This document shows positions 31,682 through 40,695 of a DNA stretch of 64,000 bases, one piece after another (positions within the stretch are counted from its first letter, which is position 1; each line of letters starts with the position of its first letter). The notes under the pieces were generated by a model. It saw only the letters and a list, made by a program, of their open reading frames with translations, was not told the origin of the DNA and did no database searches. Source of the DNA: Psychroserpens sp. SPM9 (GTDB lineage Bacteria > Bacteroidota > Bacteroidia > Flavobacteriales > Flavobacteriaceae); the NCBI RefSeq assembly GCF_025153525.1, contig NZ_JANZNR010000004.1, forward strand, positions 248,001 to 312,000. The letters run 5' to 3'. Both the position numbers and the translations under genes were made by a program.

Positions 31682-33571
31682 ATGAAAAGAATTCTATCAA
31701 CTTTTGCCCTAAGTGCTTTGCTTGTGGCTTGTGGTTCTTCTAAACCCACAGTAAACGATTTAGCGACTGCTAATCCAATTTCAACGTCTATCAATTTGTC
31801 GGCAGTGACCGATGACAAAGCTCCGGTAACTATAAATCCTGGACGTTTTACACAAGAGACTGTAACTTACAGATTGCCAAAAGTTGTGCAAGGGACTTAT
31901 TCGGTTAGTGATTTTGGAAAATATATTGATGATTTTAAAGCTTTTGACTATAGTGGTAATGAAATGCCAGTTGTAAAAGCCGATGTCAATACCTGGACGA
32001 TTGCCAATGCTAAAGAATTAGATAAAATTGAATATTTAGTTAATGATACTTTTGACCAAGAAGCTTCTGGTGGCATTGGAGGAGAAGTACCTTTTTCTCC
32101 ATCTGGAACTAATATAGAACCTGATAACTATGTATTAAACTTACATGGTTTTATTGGTTATTTTGATTCGTTAAAAGATGCGCAGTATACTTTAGATGTG
32201 ACAGCTCCAGCAAATTTTGAACGCACGTCTGCATTACAGAATACGAATACCAAATCAAGTGCAGATGGCACACAAATTACAAGCTCTTATTTTGCACCAC
32301 GTTATTTTGATATCACAGATAATCCGATGATGTATGGAAAGCTGGATGTCGAAGAATTTATGGTTGGCGATATTAAAATAGTTTTGAGTGTTTATTCGCC
32401 AAATAAAGTGCATTCTGCAGCAAGTATGAAAGAGACCGTTTTTAAAATGATGGAAGCTCAAAAAGCCTACTTAGGCGATATTGATTCTACGCCACGTTAT
32501 GATATTTACTTGTATTTATCTGACGGAAGCGAAGGTTCTCCAAAAGGGTTTGGCGCTTTAGAACACCATACATCTACTGTCGTTGTATTAAGAGAACAGT
32601 CTTCTAAAGAACAATTAGCAGCTTCAGTAATTGATGTTGTTGCTCATGAGTTTTTTCATATTGTAACGCCATTATCGGTACATTCAGAAGATGTACACTA
32701 CTTTGATTATAACGATCCAACATTTTCTAAGCATTTATGGATGTACGAAGGTGTGACCGAATATTTCGCACAGCATTTTCAAGTTTATAAAGGTTTGGTT
32801 GATGCAGATACTTATTATAATACGATCAATCAGCAAATTCAAGTGTCAAAAAATATGGATGACGCAATGAGTTTTACGGTTATGAGTGAGAATGTTTTAG
32901 AAGAGCCGTATGCATCAAACTATTATAATGTGTATATGAAAGGTGCATTAATCGGAATGTGTATTGATATTTTAATGCGAGAAGAAAGCGATGGTAACAG
33001 AAGTATGTTGTCACTTATGAAAGAATTATCGGCTAAATATGGTAAAGAAAAACCTTTTGTTGATGATAACCTTATTGCTGAAATTACTGCAATGACGTAT
33101 CCTTCAGTAGGCGAGTTTTTAAATACTCATGTTGTTGGTGGTACACCAATTGACTACAACAAGTTTTTTGAAAAAGTAGGCTTAACTATTGGAGATAAAA
33201 GAGTGCCAACAAGTTATATTCAGAATGGTTCTGGTTTTATTTTTGGAGCAAATCAAGAAAAAGGTCAGATTTTCTTTTCTGAAGGTGTTAACGGTAATAG
33301 CTTTTGGGTAGAGCAAGGTGTTTTGCCAAATGATGTGATTAAAACTGTAAATGGCGAAGCATTAACCATGCAAAATGCGCAAGCGATGTTAGGCAAAATG
33401 TACCAGTGGAAAGAAGGAGAGGCTATTAATGTGGTTCTGGAACGCGACGGAAAAGAAGTAATTATTGAAACTACTTTAACACCAACATTTACAACTGCTA
33501 ATACCTTAATGGAGCATGAAAATGCGACAGCAAAACAAATAGGGACAAGAAAAGCTTGGTTGAAAGGCTAA
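31682..33571 (+). CDS. M61 family peptidase lipoprotein with PDZ domain
   Basis: A 629-residue lipoprotein. The signal ends in a lipobox (LLVACGSS, Cys at position 17). An N-terminal beta-rich domain (about 35-250) is followed by a gluzincin peptidase domain with the zinc motif HEFFH (His322, Glu323, His326) and the third ligand in YEGVTEYF (Glu356). The C-terminal PDZ region (about 525-600) contains LPNDVIKTVNGEALTMQNA. This is the M61 (glycyl aminopeptidase-like) layout; these enzymes cut peptides at the outer face of the cell. Residues needed for catalysis are intact. It stands alone, ended by a terminator. Confidence 0.85.
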   Translation: MKRILSTFALSALLVACGSSKPTVNDLATANPISTSINLSAVTDDKAPVTINPGRFTQETVTYRLPKVVQGTYSVSDFGKYIDDFKAFDYSGNEMPVVKADVNTWTIANAKELDKIEYLVNDTFDQEASGGIGGEVPFSPSGTNIEPDNYVLNLHGFIGYFDSLKDAQYTLDVTAPANFERTSALQNTNTKSSADGTQITSSYFAPRYFDITDNPMMYGKLDVEEFMVGDIKIVLSVYSPNKVHSAASMKETVFKMMEAQKAYLGDIDSTPRYDIYLYLSDGSEGSPKGFGALEHHTSTVVVLREQSSKEQLAASVIDVVAHEFFHIVTPLSVHSEDVHYFDYNDPTFSKHLWMYEGVTEYFAQHFQVYKGLVDADTYYNTINQQIQVSKNMDDAMSFTVMSENVLEEPYASNYYNVYMKGALIGMCIDILMREESDGNRSMLSLMKELSAKYGKEKPFVDDNLIAEITAMTYPSVGEFLNTHVVGGTPIDYNKFFEKVGLTIGDKRVPTSYIQNGSGFIFGANQEKGQIFFSEGVNGNSFWVEQGVLPNDVIKTVNGEALTMQNAQAMLGKMYQWKEGEAINVVLERDGKEVIIETTLTPTFTTANTLMEHENATAKQIGTRKAWLKG

Positions 33572-33593
33572 GCAATAACCAATTAATAAAATT

Positions 33594-33635
33594 TATAAAA
33601 CCTGTTATAATTAATTTATGACAGGTTTTTTTATA
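33594..33635. terminator. Bidirectional terminator between M61 peptidase and histidine kinase genes
   Basis: AAAACCTGT (33597-33605) pairs with ACAGGTTTT (33621-33629), and inner bases extend the stem with one wobble; a T-run follows. The convergent genes on both sides can use it. Confidence 0.82.
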
Positions 33636-34866
33636 CCAATTCACAAGTTGTCATAGACTCCGATTTATAAAACTCACTCGTTTTAGCTAAAGTAAAATGA
33701 AAGGTACTTCCTTGTCCTGTTTTTGAGGACACCGAAATTTCGCCTCCTAGTTTTTCTACAAGATTTTTAACGGTACTTAATCCAATACCTGTACTTGACT
33801 TTCCGTAGTCATTCTTTATTGTTTTAAAGATTTCAAAAATGTACTGCTGTTTGTCCTGCGGAATACCAATGCCATTATCACTCACACTAAATATATGATT
33901 AAACAAATCAGAATCGTAAGTTAAGGTCACTAAGCGCTCAGGTTTGTCGTTGTATTTCAGGGCATTATCAATTAAATTAATTAATATTTGTGATAAAGCC
34001 GATTTGTTTATGCTTTTTATGACGGTGTTTTCTGGGAATATAAAGCGGTCGTTTTTACCGATAAGGATTTGTTTTAAATCTTCGGAAAGCTCGTCCAGAC
34101 TAACATCTTCATAATTCGATTTTAATAATTCATCAGATTTGTAGTACAATAAAATTCCGTCGATATAATCTTTTAAGACTGTTGTAGATTCTTCGATATA
34201 ATTTAAATATTCATTTGAATCTTCCGAAAGCTGTTCTGTATTATCATCACGTAATAAATTGGTTAGTGAAATAATATTTGCTAGAGGTGATTTTAAATCA
34301 TGTGATACATGACTTGCAAATGTTTTTAACTGTTGGTTTCGTTTTTCTAATTCTAAAGTTGCCTTTTCTAAAACCGCATTTTTCTTACGTAATTCGAATA
34401 GATTCACAACCTGCTCTCCTAAGGTTTTTAAAGCCTCTATCTGTGTATTATTAAGTTGTCTTGGCTTGTGATCAAAAACACAAATGGTTCCTAAGGAGTA
34501 TCCTTCGGGATTAATTAAAGGCACTCCTGCGTAGAAAATAGCTTGCAGACTAGTAATTAACGGATTGCCTTTAAAACGGCTGTCTTGTCGTGCATCTGGC
34601 ACAATTAAAAGGTCGTCTTCCAAAATGGCATGACCACAGAACGAAATATCTCTGGGTGATTCATTAAACGGGATACCATAATGTGATTTGAAATAATTAC
34701 GATCCTGATCTAAAACAGTTATTAGTGCAATAGGAACTTCACAAATAGTTGCTATGAGTTTGGTGATTTTATCGTAATCCTTTTCTGGAAGACTGTCTAA
34801 TATCGCATAGGATTTGACAGCATTTAAACGCTGCAACTCGTTTTTTGGGAATTTTGGGCTTTGCAT
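33631..34866 (-). CDS. Cytosolic GAF-domain sensor histidine kinase
   Basis: A 411-residue histidine kinase without membrane segments. A GAF domain covers about residues 25-160 (LIATICEVPIALITVLDQDR; DISFCGHAIL; AIFYAGVPLINPEGYSLGTI). A coiled linker follows, then the DHp helix with FASHVSHDLKSP (phospho-acceptor His189). The ATPase domain has N box LINLIDNALKYND, G1 DNGIGIP and G2 GIGLSTVKNL. All catalytic boxes are present. No partner response regulator is adjacent. It would sense a small soluble ligand or redox state in the cytosol. Confidence 0.87.
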   Translation of the reverse strand: MQSPKFPKNELQRLNAVKSYAILDSLPEKDYDKITKLIATICEVPIALITVLDQDRNYFKSHYGIPFNESPRDISFCGHAILEDDLLIVPDARQDSRFKGNPLITSLQAIFYAGVPLINPEGYSLGTICVFDHKPRQLNNTQIEALKTLGEQVVNLFELRKKNAVLEKATLELEKRNQQLKTFASHVSHDLKSPLANIISLTNLLRDDNTEQLSEDSNEYLNYIEESTTVLKDYIDGILLYYKSDELLKSNYEDVSLDELSEDLKQILIGKNDRFIFPENTVIKSINKSALSQILINLIDNALKYNDKPERLVTLTYDSDLFNHIFSVSDNGIGIPQDKQQYIFEIFKTIKNDYGKSSTGIGLSTVKNLVEKLGGEISVSSKTGQGSTFHFTLAKTSEFYKSESMTTCELV

Positions 34867-34925
34867 AATTCAATGATTTGGGGTAAAATAGATACGAAAA
34901 AATTTAATTAACGGTTTCCGATTCT

Positions 34926-35690
34926 TTAAAAGCCTTCAAAAACACCGAGCCCAAAGAGTGCAAAATCATATTTTACAGGATCCTGCGAATCTAATTTACG
35001 TAAGGCAGTGTCGAGCTCTAGTAAGGCTTTTCCGTCGTTTTGTTTGCGCTTTAGAAGCTTTAATTTTCGGGCGACATTTCCAGAGTGTACATCTAAAGGG
35101 CAGGATAATAAAGCAGGAGAGATACTGTTCCAAATCCCAAAGTCAACACCATTTTGATCCTGTCTAACCATCCAACGTAAATACATATTGATACGCTTAG
35201 CTGCTGAATTTTTTAAGGGATCACTAACATGTTTCTTTGTACGTTCTAGATGTTCGATTTCAAAAAAATGTTGCTTAAACTGATGAATAGATTGTTGAAG
35301 GTTCTTATTCGCTGTGTATTTTGAAAACAGAGCCTCTAAACCGTTATGTGTCGTGTAAATGTGTTTTAAGCTTTTTACAAACTGAATAAAATCATCACCA
35401 TTAAAGGTTCTATGGACAAATGAAGTTAAATCTTTCAAGTCAGATTCTTGATGGTTTATGATGAAATCGTGCGGTGATTGCTGAAGTAAATTCATCATTT
35501 TATAAGCATTTTTGATAATGCTTTTGCGATTTCCCCAAGCAATTGTGGCGGTTAAAAAACCAGCGATTTCGATGTCTTCTTTTTTTGTGAATTCATGAGG
35601 CACCTGTATAGGGTCACTTTCAATAAATCTTGGATGATTGTATTGCTCGACTTTTGTGTCTAGAAATTTTTTAAGTTCTTTGTGGTTCAA
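34926..35690 (-). CDS. TIGR02757 family protein
   Basis: A 254-residue cytosolic protein that matches the TIGR02757 (DUF2400) family of Bacteroidota and a few other phyla. Visible traits are IAGFLTATIAWGNRKSIIKNA near residue 45, RMNMYLRW-like KRINMYLRWMVRQDQNGVDF, and the C-terminal LDSQDPVKYDFALFGLGV. The fold may be related to helix-hairpin-helix DNA glycosylases, but no activity is known. The gene is divergent from a small lipoprotein gene, with a 12-base palindrome TGTAAATTTACA at 35708-35719 between them. Confidence 0.8.
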   Translation of the reverse strand: MNHKELKKFLDTKVEQYNHPRFIESDPIQVPHEFTKKEDIEIAGFLTATIAWGNRKSIIKNAYKMMNLLQQSPHDFIINHQESDLKDLTSFVHRTFNGDDFIQFVKSLKHIYTTHNGLEALFSKYTANKNLQQSIHQFKQHFFEIEHLERTKKHVSDPLKNSAAKRINMYLRWMVRQDQNGVDFGIWNSISPALLSCPLDVHSGNVARKLKLLKRKQNDGKALLELDTALRKLDSQDPVKYDFALFGLGVFEGF

Positions 35691-35765
35691 GAGGGTTGTT
35701 TTACTCTTGTAAATTTACACTTCTTATCGCGTTGTTACAAGGTTTCATTCTAACAAAAAATCTGT

Positions 35766-35773
35766 TATTTTTG
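35766..35773 (+). promoter_or_regulatory. TAnnTTTG promoter element for the small lipoprotein gene
   Basis: TATTTTTG lies 26 bases before the ATG at 35792. This supports starting there rather than at an in-frame codon 96 bases further upstream. Confidence 0.55.
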
Positions 35774-35791
35774 TCTTTAAATTATCATACC

Positions 35792-36247
35792 ATGAAAACA
35801 TCAATCTATATCGTCGTTTTGGCATTATTTACACTTGTATCTTGTGAGCGTGTCAAGACAAAAACGCAGGAAACCATCAATGCTGGCGGAGAAGTAGTAG
35901 GTAAATCGGCAACCGAATTTGTTGAAGGTGTTTCCGAAGGTATAGATAAAACCTTAGAAGCCAAACTCAAGCTGTCTCCAGAACTTCAGAAAAAAGGGGT
36001 GAAAACGGGAAAGTTTACCATTGCAGATAATCCTCAGGGCGGAAATGATAATATGCTCACTTTATATATCATTTTTGACAAGGATTATGATGATATTATG
36101 TTTGTTAAGGTCTTTGATAAAAACGGTCTGGAAACCGGACGCGCTAAACTAGAAGTGAAAGGCGCTAAAGGTGACGCTAATTATTTTGACTTTACCTTTA
36201 ATGAGCGTACCGAAATTGAATACCGAAGTTTGATTGTTATTGAATAG
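35792..36247 (+). CDS. Small lipoprotein of unknown function
   Basis: A 151-residue lipoprotein. The signal runs MKTSIYIVVLALFTLVSC, with the lipobox Cys at 18. An amphipathic helix region follows (TQETINAGGEVVGKSATEFV; SEGIDKTLEAKLKL), then a beta-rich domain with DKDYDDIMFVKVFDKNGLE and a final strand EIEYRSLIVIE. It resembles small periplasmic lipoproteins of flavobacteria but I do not recognise the family. An earlier in-frame start would disrupt the signal peptide and lies before the promoter element. The gene is monocistronic and convergent with the LolD-like gene. Confidence 0.68.
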   Translation: MKTSIYIVVLALFTLVSCERVKTKTQETINAGGEVVGKSATEFVEGVSEGIDKTLEAKLKLSPELQKKGVKTGKFTIADNPQGGNDNMLTLYIIFDKDYDDIMFVKVFDKNGLETGRAKLEVKGAKGDANYFDFTFNERTEIEYRSLIVIE

Positions 36248-36276
36248 CTTATTACTGAACTGACAATCGAATAAAA

Positions 36277-36942
36277 TTACCCAAGAATTTTCCCATCAAC
36301 CATCGTTAATTTGCGGTCGGCCATATCGGCTAATTCTTCATTGTGAGTTACTATGATAAAGGTTTGACCAAATTCATCACGTAGTTTAAAAAAGAGTTGG
36401 TGTAGATTTTCGGCAGATTCACTATCTAAATTTCCAGAAGGTTCATCGGCAAAAATTAAACTCGGATTATTAATCAGTGCTCTGGCTACTGCAACACGTT
36501 GTTGTTCACCTCCTGAAAGCTCATTAGGTTTGTGATGGTGACGATGCGATAACCCTAGAAAGTCTAATAATTCTTTGGCACGTTTTTCGGCTTCTGCCTT
36601 TGTTTTTCCGAAGATAAAAGCAGGAATACATACATTTTCTAAAGCTGTAAACTCTGGAAGCAATTGATGAAACTGAAAAATAAATCCGATATGCTCATTT
36701 CTAAATTTTGCTAAAGCCTTATCGCCCAATTGTGCTATGGATATTCCATTTATAGTAAGTTCACTTGCCGTCTTGCGGTCTATTTGATCTAAGGTTCCAA
36801 GAATTTGAAGTAAGGTTGTTTTTCCTGCTCCTGAAGCACCAACAATAGAAACGATTTCTCCTTTTTTTATGTCTAAATCTACACCTTTTAAAACGTGTAA
36901 ATCACCATAATATTTATGTATGTTTTTTGCTTTAACCATCAC
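36277..36942 (-). CDS. ABC transporter ATP-binding protein, LolD/MacB type
   Basis: A 221-residue ABC ATPase. Walker A is [12 protein letters not shown], the Q-loop lies in [16 protein letters not shown], the signature is [14 protein letters not shown], Walker B is [15 protein letters not shown] and the switch His is in VTHNEELA. The [11 protein letters not shown] segment and length fit the LolD/MacB subfamily used in lipoprotein release or macrolide-type export. No permease gene is adjacent, so the partner is elsewhere, as is common for LolD in this group. A Met-Met start allows 36939 instead. It follows the DUF5916 gene by 41 bases on the same strand. Confidence 0.85.
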   Translation of the reverse strand: MMVKAKNIHKYYGDLHVLKGVDLDIKKGEIVSIVGASGAGKTTLLQILGTLDQIDRKTASELTINGISIAQLGDKALAKFRNEHIGFIFQFHQLLPEFTALENVCIPAFIFGKTKAEAEKRAKELLDFLGLSHRHHHKPNELSGGEQQRVAVARALINNPSLIFADEPSGNLDSESAENLHQLFFKLRDEFGQTFIIVTHNEELADMADRKLTMVDGKILG

Positions 36943-36983
36943 ATTAAAATGAGATTCGAAAATACTACTTTAATATGAATTAT

Positions 36984-39488
36984 CTAAGATTTATAAAACT
37001 GAGAATTTATTTTTTTAGATACACTGCTTAGCTGATTGCTTTCGTTGTTTTTCTTTTTGAAGATTCTTTTGATATTATTATAATCAATAAAATACTGGAC
37101 TCTCAATGAAAAGGAGTGGAGTATCGGTTGTTCAAAAAGCGTGTTGACACTTTCGCTGTAGGTTTTAGACGCCTCACGGTCACTGTTAAACAATTGATTT
37201 CTATACAAAGCTGTTAAGAAGCTTCCAGGCGCAAATTGCCAGGTGTAATTGAGATCTAAATTCCAGGTGCTAAAATTTACATCAGACGTCTCTAAGCCTA
37301 AGTCGGCGTAAGTAGTATTGGTGTTGAATAAGCGTCCGTTTTCTTGTAAAAAGTAAACGTCGTCTTCATAATCGACTACCGACCAATAATTCCTAAAGGT
37401 TAATCCGAGGGAATGAAAAGGATTAAAACTATAGGTTCCTGTTAATCTATTTACGATGGTACTTTGGTCGCGTTGCCCAAAAACAATCTCATCATCCAAA
37501 CTATTAGAGTTATTTGCATACCCTCTGTCTTTAAAAACTCTGTTGATATCAAAAGAATAGATGAGTGAAAATTTATCGCTTATTCGGGCTCTCGGACTTA
37601 AGCCAATCCAGAATTCTTTGGTGTCTCTTCCGTTTTCAAAAAACAAAACACCTCCAGTATTTATATCATAAGCAAACACTTTGTTGTAATTTGATGAAAA
37701 GTAAACGTTTCCGTTAACCCTGTTTTCATATATAAAAAACCGATTATTTACTCTGGCTTCAAAATAATCATACTGTTTGCCAGCGAGCATATTTATGTTT
37801 CCACCAAAACCATGCAGTTTATCTTTAAGCTGAAAATTAATATTTCCTCCAAAACCAAAACCGGTAAACACGCTGGGATCTGCCAGTCTTGTGTAATTAA
37901 TATAAGTGTTCCAGTTTCTACTGATAAAATTTTTAGTCGGCTCAAATATTCTATGACCAAAATCAACCCCAAAATTATTGTAGTTATTTCTAAAAATAAG
38001 CCCTAAATCATTGATGTCGTATTTAGTATCAGCATAACTATGATCAAAACTATAGCGGTAATTACCATGTATTTTTCTGGCCATAAAAAAGGTGCTAAAC
38101 CCAGTCGAATTGTCATCTATATCATTAATATTACTCATTTTTACTTCACCTAAAAGATTATAAGTATTTCTTTTATTAGTAATGTCGGCTAGTAATGCGG
38201 TTACGTTTCCGTCTCTAAAATGACCGTTTCTAGTAACGTTGGTATTAACTAAGCTAACCGAAGAATTTTGATTGAACTGCTGATCTAATACTAAAATATT
38301 ATAGTTGGATAGCGGCTCAACAAGTTGATCTCTGTATTCGCCAGTGATTGTATCTCTTGTGGTGGCGTATGTTTTTTCAGTAATGGCATTAAAGAAGCCA
38401 ATACCTAAGCCTTTTTTTGTTCTTCCGGAAACTTTTGCAGCATTGAGAACCTTTACCGTATTTGGTCTATCTGTAATCACTTCATTGTCATTAACCGTTA
38501 TTTGACCCGTAGGACGACTTCCAACACGTCTTGAGAAAAAGAGGTTTCCTTTGTTAAATAAATCGACACCTTCAGTAAAAAACTGGCGTTGTTCAGAAAA
38601 GGTTTGTTCAAACGGACCGAGATTTAGCGAAAGGTTATCAAAGCCAGCCTGACTAAAATCTGGGACTAAAGTCATGTCTAATGTGAAATTTTCTGTGATA
38701 CCATATTTAACATCTAAACCAAACTTTAAATCGGTTTCTGTGTCGCCATCAAAACTATTAACGATTCCGGTAGAAAACGGATAAAAAGCTAATCGCGTAG
38801 GAGGTTCGATGTTTTTAAGTCCGGTAATTTCACCATGATACAAACCGATGTTTCCTTTTGTGATATCAATAGCATTCCAGGTGTATTGTGAGCGATAGCG
38901 TCTAAATTGTCTATGAAACTGAACGCCCCAAGTTTGCACTTCTTGATTAGAAAAACGGAGTGCTCGATAGGGGATTTCCATTTCTACAGTCCAACCATCA
39001 TCATTAATTTTCACAGCACTATCCCAAACGGCATTCCAGCCAAAATCTTCACCATTACTTGGTGTTGCAACAGCATCAGCTTGGGTTCCAGAACTAAATA
39101 CGAAAAATTCGGTATCATTTTGAGCGTCGTTATTAGGGTTTAAAATGAGTCCGAAAAAATCGGCTTGACCAAAATTATCGCGACTGGTTAACTGACGCAT
39201 AATTTTTGAGGGATCGTCATATAAGTAGGCTGCGACATAGATAGCCTTATCGTCATAAGTCATTTTAACGATCGTTCGGTTTTCTGTAGAATCTTTGACG
39301 CCTGCATCGGGTCTAAATTGCGTAAAACCTTTGGCTTCCTTAGCTGTTTGCCAAACCGCATCGTCTAATATTCCATCAATTTTTGGAGGTGTGTTTGTGC
39401 GTTCAATTTGTAGTTGTTTTTTTTCCTGGGCATTGGCAAAAAAACTAAAAAGTAATAATAGGGTTATTAGAATTAAGCGAAAAGTCAT
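36984..39488 (-). CDS. DUF5916 family outer-membrane protein
   Basis: An 834-residue exported protein. A signal peptide (to FANAQE) is followed by a carbohydrate-binding CBM9-like domain (RTNTPPKIDGILDDAVWQTA; RFRLL-type segment EMEIPYRALRFSNQE; residues about 25-215). The rest is a long beta-strand-rich region typical of an outer-membrane barrel, ending in aromatic strands (SFSLRVQYFIDYN). This is the DUF5916 pattern, widespread in Bacteroidota and of unknown function. It stands apart from the folE gene, from which it is divergent with a 212-base gap. Confidence 0.8.
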   Translation of the reverse strand: MTFRLILITLLLLFSFFANAQEKKQLQIERTNTPPKIDGILDDAVWQTAKEAKGFTQFRPDAGVKDSTENRTIVKMTYDDKAIYVAAYLYDDPSKIMRQLTSRDNFGQADFFGLILNPNNDAQNDTEFFVFSSGTQADAVATPSNGEDFGWNAVWDSAVKINDDGWTVEMEIPYRALRFSNQEVQTWGVQFHRQFRRYRSQYTWNAIDITKGNIGLYHGEITGLKNIEPPTRLAFYPFSTGIVNSFDGDTETDLKFGLDVKYGITENFTLDMTLVPDFSQAGFDNLSLNLGPFEQTFSEQRQFFTEGVDLFNKGNLFFSRRVGSRPTGQITVNDNEVITDRPNTVKVLNAAKVSGRTKKGLGIGFFNAITEKTYATTRDTITGEYRDQLVEPLSNYNILVLDQQFNQNSSVSLVNTNVTRNGHFRDGNVTALLADITNKRNTYNLLGEVKMSNINDIDDNSTGFSTFFMARKIHGNYRYSFDHSYADTKYDINDLGLIFRNNYNNFGVDFGHRIFEPTKNFISRNWNTYINYTRLADPSVFTGFGFGGNINFQLKDKLHGFGGNINMLAGKQYDYFEARVNNRFFIYENRVNGNVYFSSNYNKVFAYDINTGGVLFFENGRDTKEFWIGLSPRARISDKFSLIYSFDINRVFKDRGYANNSNSLDDEIVFGQRDQSTIVNRLTGTYSFNPFHSLGLTFRNYWSVVDYEDDVYFLQENGRLFNTNTTYADLGLETSDVNFSTWNLDLNYTWQFAPGSFLTALYRNQLFNSDREASKTYSESVNTLFEQPILHSFSLRVQYFIDYNNIKRIFKKKNNESNQLSSVSKKINSQFYKS

Positions 39489-39700
39489 TTGATAATGATT
39501 GATGATTAGTGTCTAGTCATTGTAAAGACACTAAAAATTTTAGTTAGTTACAGTTATATTACAAATCTAATGTCCGTAGCCCTGAATTTTCCCAAGTAAA
39601 CGTTAAAAGTGTTGTTTATGATAACTAATTGCTGTTCATACTAGGGGGTTTTGTCTGAATTTTTTTACTTACATTTATTAAAATTTAATACTTATATAGA

Positions 39701-40297
39701 ATGCCTTACCAAAAATTTGAGGAATATAATATAAAGGTAACCGATGACGTAAAACAGCGTTACAAGAAAATTATTGAAGATTTAGGTGAAGATACCAATC
39801 GTGATGGCTTATTAAAAACGCCTGAACGCGCTTCTAAAGCCATGCAGTTTTTAACGCAAGGCTATTCGCAAGATGCTGCCGATGTTTTAAAAAGTGCCAT
39901 GTTTAAAGAATCTTATAATGAAATGGTAATTGTCAAGGATATTGAACTGTATTCGTTGTGTGAGCATCATATTTTACCTTTTTTTGGCAAAGCTCATATT
40001 GCCTATATTCCTAATGGTCATATTGTTGGTCTAAGTAAAATACCTAGAATTGTAGATATTTTTTCGAGACGCTTGCAAGTGCAAGAGCGTTTAACAGAAC
40101 AGATTTTGAATTGTATTAATGATACACTTAAACCCGAAGGTGTCGCCGTGGTGATTGAAGCCTCTCATATGTGTATGATGATGCGTGGTGTACAGAAGCA
40201 AAACTCGACGACAACCACATCAGGATTTAGAGGCGCGTTTAAAAATATTGAGACCCGTACTGAATTTTTGAAACTTATCAGTGAAAAATTGTCATAG
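39701..40297 (+). CDS. folE: GTP cyclohydrolase I
   Basis: A 198-residue type I GTP cyclohydrolase, the first enzyme of tetrahydrofolate (and possibly queuosine or pterin) synthesis. The zinc ligands are visible: Cys87 and His90 in SLCEHHILP, and Cys158 in [29 protein letters not shown] and [17 protein letters not shown] are the substrate-binding and tunnel segments. Length is normal for the family. A small membrane-protein gene follows 52 bases downstream. No TAnnTTTG element was found in the upstream gap. Confidence 0.95.
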   Translation: MPYQKFEEYNIKVTDDVKQRYKKIIEDLGEDTNRDGLLKTPERASKAMQFLTQGYSQDAADVLKSAMFKESYNEMVIVKDIELYSLCEHHILPFFGKAHIAYIPNGHIVGLSKIPRIVDIFSRRLQVQERLTEQILNCINDTLKPEGVAVVIEASHMCMMMRGVQKQNSTTTTSGFRGAFKNIETRTEFLKLISEKLS

Positions 40298-40349
40298 CTT
40301 AGGTTTTGGAATGCTATTTGCTTTATAATAAGTAAATTAAATACATACT

Positions 40350-40634
40350 ATGACATTAGAAAACACATCAAAACATAAAAAATTAGTCCTGAGTCTTATA
40401 TTTGACGCTATTGGGATGATTCCGTTTATAGATTTATTATGGGCGCCACTTTCAGGATATTTAATGACTAAACTTTATAAGGGTAAAGTAGGTAAGCTTG
40501 CTGGAATTTTTTCATTTATAGAAGAGATAATTCCGGGAACAGATTTTATTCCTTCGTTTACCATTATGTGGTTGTACACCTATGTTTTTTCTTCAGAAAA
40601 GACAACAGATGAAACCATCATTGATATTAAATAG
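40350..40634 (+). CDS. Small membrane protein, unknown function
   Basis: A 94-residue protein with two hydrophobic helices, about residues 13-38 (LVLSLIFDAIGMIPFIDLLW) and 62-84 (GTDFIPSFTIMWLYTYVF). A short basic loop with KLYKGKVGKLAG lies between them. Similar proteins occur in flavobacteria after folE, but I do not recall a function. It is followed by a strong hairpin at 40662, so it is the last gene of the folE unit. Confidence 0.65.
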   Translation: MTLENTSKHKKLVLSLIFDAIGMIPFIDLLWAPLSGYLMTKLYKGKVGKLAGIFSFIEEIIPGTDFIPSFTIMWLYTYVFSSEKTTDETIIDIK

Positions 40635-40661
40635 TTTAACCTAATTTAAAAGTTTAAAAAA

Positions 40662-40695
40662 TCAGCCTGAATTCTATATTCAGGCTGACTTTTTT
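40662..40695. terminator. Strong bidirectional terminator
   Basis: An 11-base perfect stem, TCAGCCTGAAT (40662-40672) with its complement at 40678-40688, loop TCTAT, then a T-run. It ends the folE unit and the convergent TonB receptor operon. Confidence 0.9.

Noticed and set aside
35708-35719. TGTAAATTTACA palindrome between TIGR02757 and a lipoprotein gene as a regulator site
   Set aside because: A 12-base A+T-rich palindrome is expected by chance at this base composition and has no partner copy.
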